38,525 nucleotides of DNA, from positions 1 through 38,525 of the forward strand of contig CAJQPO010000126.1 of assembly GCA_905480225.1 (NCBI GenBank). Direction: 5' to 3'. The translations under genes and the position numbers were made by a program. Within the stretch, counting starts at the first letter, position 1, and each line of letters opens with the position of its first letter. Source of the DNA: an uncultured Flavobacteriales bacterium. Its GTDB lineage: Bacteria > Bacteroidota > Bacteroidia > Flavobacteriales_D > Parvicellaceae. Shown in pieces: positions 34,484-38,525 of the stretch. Below the pieces are notes generated by a model. The model was not told the origin of the DNA, did no database searches, and was given only the letters and a program-made list of their open reading frames with translations.

Positions 34484-36385
34484 TTAATAGGCCCTTATGT
34501 TTTTCCCCTCCATGTAATTAATAAATGATTTATTAACTACTTTGTTACCTCCTGGCGTTGGATAATTGCCTGTGAAATACCAGTCTCCAGTGTGGTTAGG
34601 ACAAGCCTGGTGAAGCTCTTCAATAGATAAATAAATTATTTTGAGTTCACTTTCTAAGTCTGGCGGTGTAAGTAATTCAGAAATCTTATTGGAAATTTCA
34701 TCCGCTGAGAATTTCGAATAAATTTCCTTGACGTAATTTTTAATCTGCTCTTTCGGTAGATGCTCCTGTGCTTTACATTTATCATATACCTCATCCAATA
34801 CATTCATTAACTTACGTTCTTTCAAAAGTGCTACTGCCGCCTCGAAAGCAATGAAATCTCCCATCTTTGCCATGTCTATTCCATAGCAATCTGGATACCT
34901 GATTTGAGGTGCAGAAGATGCAATAACGATTTTTTTCGGCCCCAAACGATCCAATATCCTTACAACGCTTTGCTTAAGGGTTGTCCCGCGAACAATAGAA
35001 TCGTCAATTACAATTACATTGTCTTGACCCCTTCTAACTGTGCCGTACGTAATGTCATAAATGTGCGCCACCATGTCATCTCGACTATCATCTTGCGTAA
35101 TGAAAGTCCTTAGCTTGGCATCTTTAATCAATAATTTTTCGATTCTAGCGCGCATTTGTAAGACACCTTCAATTTCTCCATCAGTCGGCGAATTCCCTAA
35201 AGCTAATATTTTCCTTTTCTTTATTGCGTTTAAGTGTTCTTCCGCTCTTTTAATCATTCCATAAAAAGCTGTTTCCGCTGTATTCGGAATAAAAGAAAAA
35301 ACAGAATTCTCCAAATCAAAATCAACTTCCTTTAAAGCCGAATCACAAACTAAATTACCCAGCTTCATTCTTTCTTGGTAAATGTCTTTGTCGCTCCCTC
35401 TCGAGAAATAAATACGCTCAAAAGAACAGGCTTTCTTTTCTAATGGTTCCCTTACTTGTCTTTCTGATACTGTACCGTCTTTCTTAATGATTAGCGCATG
35501 TCCTGGTGCTAACTCGTTAATTTGCTCCCATTGTAAATTAAATGCCGTTTGAATAACTGGCCTTTCACTTGTAACAACTGCAATTTCATCATCTTCATAC
35601 CAAAATGCTGGACGGATTCCACTCGGGTCTCTCAAAACAAAAGCATCTCCATGGCCCACTAATCCCGCCATTGCATAGCCGCCATCCCAGTCTACAGCAG
35701 AGCGTTCTAAAATGCGCTGAATATCTAGTTCTTTCGAAATTAAATCTGAAATCTCTTGATAAGACTTTCCTTCTTGTTTGAATTTTTTGAAGAGCTCTTC
35801 ATTTTCTTCATCTAAAAAATGCCCAATTTTTTCTAAAACAGTTACGGTATCCGACTTTTCTTTTGGATGCTGACCGATCTCGACCAGTAAATTGAACAAT
35901 TCATCAACATTGGTTAAATTGAAATTTCCGGCAACAACCAAATTCTTAGTCCTCCAATTATTTAACCTCAAAAAGGGATGACAACTTTCGATAGAATTCT
36001 TGCCATAAGTACCGTACCGTAGATGACCCAAAAACAACTCTCCACTAAATGCCTCATTAGCGCGTAAATAATCACAGTCTTTTAATAACGCTGGAGAAGT
36101 TTTCTCCAAATTTTTAAACCTTGAGTTAATGTGATCAAATACTTCTTGAATGGGCTTTGAACCTATAGAACGTTGCCGGCTAATGTATCTTTTACCTGGC
36201 TCTACATTAAGCTTGATATTGGCCACTCCTGCACCATCTTGCCCTCGATTATGCTGTTTTTCCATTAGCAGGTACAGCTTATTTATACCATATAAAGCAG
36301 TTCCATATTTATCTCGATAATATTCTAATGGTTTTTTTAATCTTAAGAGCGCAATCCCACACTCATGCTTAATAGCATCACTCAT
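34484..36385 (-). CDS. Long PurF-like amidophosphoribosyltransferase paralogue
   Basis: 633 residues against 470-510 for standard PurF. The N-terminal glutamine amidotransferase domain begins MSDAIKHECGI, so Cys9 becomes the nucleophile after removal of an eight-residue propeptide (as in the B. subtilis NEECG). Arg123 (GHLRYGTYG) and Asp179 are in place. The oxyanion-hole 'HNGNLTN' motif reads AGNFNLTN at 152-159, so the Gly position is Phe155. The PRPP domain has ILALGNSPTDGEIEG and the PRPP loop NVIVIDDSIVRGTT (456-469). The C-terminal 90 residues are an extra tail. It would make phosphoribosylamine in purine synthesis, or a related amide transfer. Bacteroidota commonly carry this long form beside a canonical PurF (remembered). 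It is a single gene, convergent with the suf operon. Confidence 0.85.
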   Translation of the reverse strand: MSDAIKHECGIALLRLKKPLEYYRDKYGTALYGINKLYLLMEKQHNRGQDGAGVANIKLNVEPGKRYISRQRSIGSKPIQEVFDHINSRFKNLEKTSPALLKDCDYLRANEAFSGELFLGHLRYGTYGKNSIESCHPFLRLNNWRTKNLVVAGNFNLTNVDELFNLLVEIGQHPKEKSDTVTVLEKIGHFLDEENEELFKKFKQEGKSYQEISDLISKELDIQRILERSAVDWDGGYAMAGLVGHGDAFVLRDPSGIRPAFWYEDDEIAVVTSERPVIQTAFNLQWEQINELAPGHALIIKKDGTVSERQVREPLEKKACSFERIYFSRGSDKDIYQERMKLGNLVCDSALKEVDFDLENSVFSFIPNTAETAFYGMIKRAEEHLNAIKKRKILALGNSPTDGEIEGVLQMRARIEKLLIKDAKLRTFITQDDSRDDMVAHIYDITYGTVRRGQDNVIVIDDSIVRGTTLKQSVVRILDRLGPKKIVIASSAPQIRYPDCYGIDMAKMGDFIAFEAAVALLKERKLMNVLDEVYDKCKAQEHLPKEQIKNYVKEIYSKFSADEISNKISELLTPPDLESELKIIYLSIEELHQACPNHTGDWYFTGNYPTPGGNKVVNKSFINYMEGKNIRAY

Positions 36386-36389
36386 GTTA

Positions 36390-36421
36390 CAAAATTACTT
36401 TAATTTCTCTGTTTAACCCAA
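36390..36421 (-). promoter_or_regulatory. Candidate promoter of the PurF-like gene (TTG-N21-TAATTTTG)
   Basis: On the minus strand a -33 TTG (36419-36421) and -7 TAATTTTG (36390-36397) are 21 bases apart. The -7 ends only four bases before the ATG at 36385, so the message would be nearly leaderless. If that is not tolerated, the element is not the real promoter. Confidence 0.4.
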
Positions 36422-36636
36422 CATTTTTACCAACAGGTAAAATCAAATAGGTTGTATGTAAGCCTCCCTAAGAAATTAATCCGTCCCCGCTTTTAACCGT
36501 CAGTTTGAAGAGAGCATTTAAATAAAATTCCTTGCACAATTATTGCTATTATTTGACTTAATGACAACTATTTATCTATTTTCTCGTCTAAAGTTTACTT
36601 TTACACTTAGCACTTAAGAACGTTTGCTCTACTTTT

Positions 36637-38525
36637 ATGCGACTATTGTCTATCACCATACTGTTATTAGCCCTTCCTTTAACTAACTGGGCACATGGTG
36701 ACATTAAGTTTCCTTTTGTTGAAAACAAAGGACAATGGGATAATCGAATTTCATTCAATGTTACCCTTCCTAGTGGAAATTTATTTCTTGAAAAAAGAGG
36801 ATTTACATACCACTTAATGGATCGCTCTTACATTAAGAGTCTGCACACTTTAAATCCCAAAATAATTCCTGACTCTGTTCAATCACATGGTCTATTTGTT
36901 GAGTTTCAAGAAGCGAATGAAGCCGTAGAGTTCATTAAGCACAATGAATCTGCACATTATTATAATTACTTAATTGGTCCTCAATCAAAACATGTCAAAA
37001 ATGTTCGAGGATATCAAAAGGTTACTTATAAGGAGCTATATGACGGCATCGACTTAGCCGTCTATTTAACACCTTATGACTATTTAAAATATGACTATAT
37101 TCTTGCTCCAGGTGCAGACCCCAAACTCATCAAAGCCAAGTATTCTGGTGCCAATTCAATCTATTTAAAAAACGGCCACCTCATTATTGAAACTTCAGTA
37201 ACTGAAATTGTAGAACAATCCCCCATTGCCTATCAATATATCGATGGAAAAAAAATAGATGTCCCCTGTCGGTTTCATCTCCAGAAAAATGTGCTGAGCT
37301 ATGAATTTCCTAAAGGATATGATCAATCAGTGGAATTGGTTATTGACCCGCTGCTAATTTTCTCCTCATTTACTGGCTCAAGTGCAGATAATTTTGGATT
37401 CACAGCAACGTATGATGATGCAGAAAATACATATGTAGGCGGCATTGTTTTCAGTACTGGCGCTTATCCTACTACTTCTGGTGCATTTCAGACAGCATTC
37501 AATGGCAGTGTTGCGGGAAGTACAGACATCGGAATTAGTAAATTTAATCCTGACGGTAATAATTTAATTTATTCCACCTATATCGGTGGAGCAATTGGAA
37601 GTGACGCTCCGCATTCCTTAGTTACTAATAGTAATCATGACCTTTTCATTCTAGGAACAACTACGTCAAGTGATTTTCCTACAAGCACGGGATGTTTCCA
37701 GCCTGTTTTTGGTGGAGGCACAGCAGCAACCCCCGCAAGCTCTGGCATGAATTACGCTAATGGTTCTGATATTATTGTGTCTCGATTGAGCTCAGATGGA
37801 ACTACATTAATTGCTGGTACTTTTATTGGAGGAAGCAGTAACGACGGTTTAAATGAAGCAGCTAACCTCGCATTCAATTACGGTGACCCTTTCCGAGGAG
37901 AAATAATTCTCAACGCTAGTGAAAAGCCTATCGTAACCACAACTACAAGCTCAGCTGACTTCCCTATTACCTCAGGAGCACCTCAAGCCACTTATGGTGG
38001 TGGTTCTTCAGATGGATGTGCATTTCGTTTAAATGCGACATTAAATACGCTTGAATGGTCAACCTTTATTGGTGGGTCGAACGAAGATTCTGGGTATGGA
38101 ATTCAACTGAATTCAGCTGGCGACATGTACATTACCGGAGGTACTGCAAGCCCCGATTTAAATATAGCTGCAAGTGCACACCACCCTGCTCATGCTGGAG
38201 GAATTGATGGTTACCTAGTTCGATATGATGCTGCAGGAACCACTTTATTTTCTAGCACCTTTATTGGAACACCTGCCTACGATCAAACTTATTTCGTACA
38301 GGTCGACATGAACGATGACATCTATGTAATTGGCCAAACTGAAGGCTCCTATCCCGTATCTCCAGCCTGCTATAATAATCCTAACTCGGGACAATTCATT
38401 CAGAAATACACGGCTAATTTAACAACCTCAATTTGGAGTACCGTCATTGGCACAGGGTCTGGTCAAGTTGATTTTTCACCTTCTGCATTTTTAGTGAATG
38501 ATTGTGGCCTGATTTACATCTCTGG
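36637..38525 (+). CDS. Large secreted SBBP beta-propeller protein, 3' end cut by window edge
   Basis: Open from the ATG at 36637 to the window end, 629 complete codons with no stop. The signal peptide is MRLLSITILLLALPLTNWA. A DUF7948-like N-terminal domain (FPFVENKGQWDNRISF, LEKRGFTYHLMD, VTYKELYDGIDLAVY) is followed by ELVIDPLLIFSSFTGS and then repeated blades of the SBBP type: LIYSTYIGGAIGSDA, GTFIGGSSNDG, EWSTFIGGSNEDSGYG, FSSTFIGTPAYDQ, with VGGIVFSTGAYPTT and ILGTTTSSDFPTS partner strands. Family members usually exceed 900 residues and end in a type IX secretion sorting domain or a gliding-motility C-terminal domain; that part is outside the window. A cell-surface or secreted adhesin-like role is inferred. 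Confidence 0.88.
   Translation, partial: MRLLSITILLLALPLTNWAHGDIKFPFVENKGQWDNRISFNVTLPSGNLFLEKRGFTYHLMDRSYIKSLHTLNPKIIPDSVQSHGLFVEFQEANEAVEFIKHNESAHYYNYLIGPQSKHVKNVRGYQKVTYKELYDGIDLAVYLTPYDYLKYDYILAPGADPKLIKAKYSGANSIYLKNGHLIIETSVTEIVEQSPIAYQYIDGKKIDVPCRFHLQKNVLSYEFPKGYDQSVELVIDPLLIFSSFTGSSADNFGFTATYDDAENTYVGGIVFSTGAYPTTSGAFQTAFNGSVAGSTDIGISKFNPDGNNLIYSTYIGGAIGSDAPHSLVTNSNHDLFILGTTTSSDFPTSTGCFQPVFGGGTAATPASSGMNYANGSDIIVSRLSSDGTTLIAGTFIGGSSNDGLNEAANLAFNYGDPFRGEIILNASEKPIVTTTTSSADFPITSGAPQATYGGGSSDGCAFRLNATLNTLEWSTFIGGSNEDSGYGIQLNSAGDMYITGGTASPDLNIAASAHHPAHAGGIDGYLVRYDAAGTTLFSSTFIGTPAYDQTYFVQVDMNDDIYVIGQTEGSYPVSPACYNNPNSGQFIQKYTANLTTSIWSTVIGTGSGQVDFSPSAFLVNDCGLIYIS

Noticed and set aside
1-38525. 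Search for defence islands, CRISPR arrays, insertion sequences, integrases, tRNA or rRNA genes
   Set aside because: No repeat-spacer pattern, transposase, integrase or RNA gene was recognised; nearly all sequence is accounted for by core and envelope genes.

Overview
This 38.5 kb window is AT-rich chromosomal DNA from a member of the Bacteroidota, most likely a marine-type Flavobacteriales (Cryomorphaceae-like; the family level is inference). The evidence is a set of Bacteroidota hallmarks. These are DUF4271 beside a HemD-like protein, an sdhCAB operon with a fused class-B cytochrome b, a suf operon carrying SufT and DUF2480, and a PorE-type TPR/PD40/OmpA protein. There are also LytTR regulators with a two-component beta-propeller sensor kinase, and promoters of the form TTTG-N20-TAnnTTTG. 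No rRNA, tRNA, CRISPR array, prophage or insertion sequence was seen. Genes are tightly packed, with many 1-base TAATG junctions.

Layout. 1-4.2 kb: a SpoIIM-family membrane protein (cut by the window edge) diverges from an RDD membrane protein, followed by rsmI, a YiiX-like papain-fold lipoprotein and an MDR oxidoreductase. 4.2-5.8 kb (minus): a free-standing HemD-like protein and a DUF4271 membrane protein. 5.9-11.1 kb: a glutaryl-CoA-dehydrogenase-like enzyme (plus) facing the minus operon hemA - hemC/hemD fusion - GT87 glycosyltransferase. 11.3-15.1 kb: a tiny His/Asp-rich lipoprotein (plus), then the sdhCAB operon (minus) with a very good promoter. 15.3-19.7 kb: aminopeptidase P and an alpha/beta hydrolase (plus), converging on a PorE-like protein (minus). 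20.1-25.2 kb: two tandem paralogous LytTR response regulators, a 998-residue sensor kinase and an Asp-rich lipoprotein. 25.4-28.0 kb: a large helical protein of unknown function converging on thiL. 28.1-34.4 kb: the operon sufA-B-C-D-S-E-T plus DUF2480. 34.5-36.4 kb (minus): a long PurF paralogue. 36.6 kb to the end: the start of a large secreted SBBP beta-propeller protein.

How it works together. Much of the window is core metabolism of iron-dependent cofactors. hemA/hemC/hemD make the tetrapyrrole precursor, suf makes Fe-S clusters, and sdhCAB uses both heme and Fe-S. The envelope part (PorE-like protein, DUF4271, the SBBP protein and several lipoproteins) fits a type IX secretion/gliding lineage.

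No clearly novel defence or mobile system is visible. The best leads are: palindromes in the suf promoter; a PurF paralogue whose oxyanion-hole Gly position holds Phe; tandem LytTR regulators with one propeller kinase; a DUF4271 gene that appears to start upstream of its first ATG, probably at ATT; two HemD domains; a terminator stranded between divergent genes; and small lipoproteins. All functional calls come from reading motifs by eye; no database search was run.
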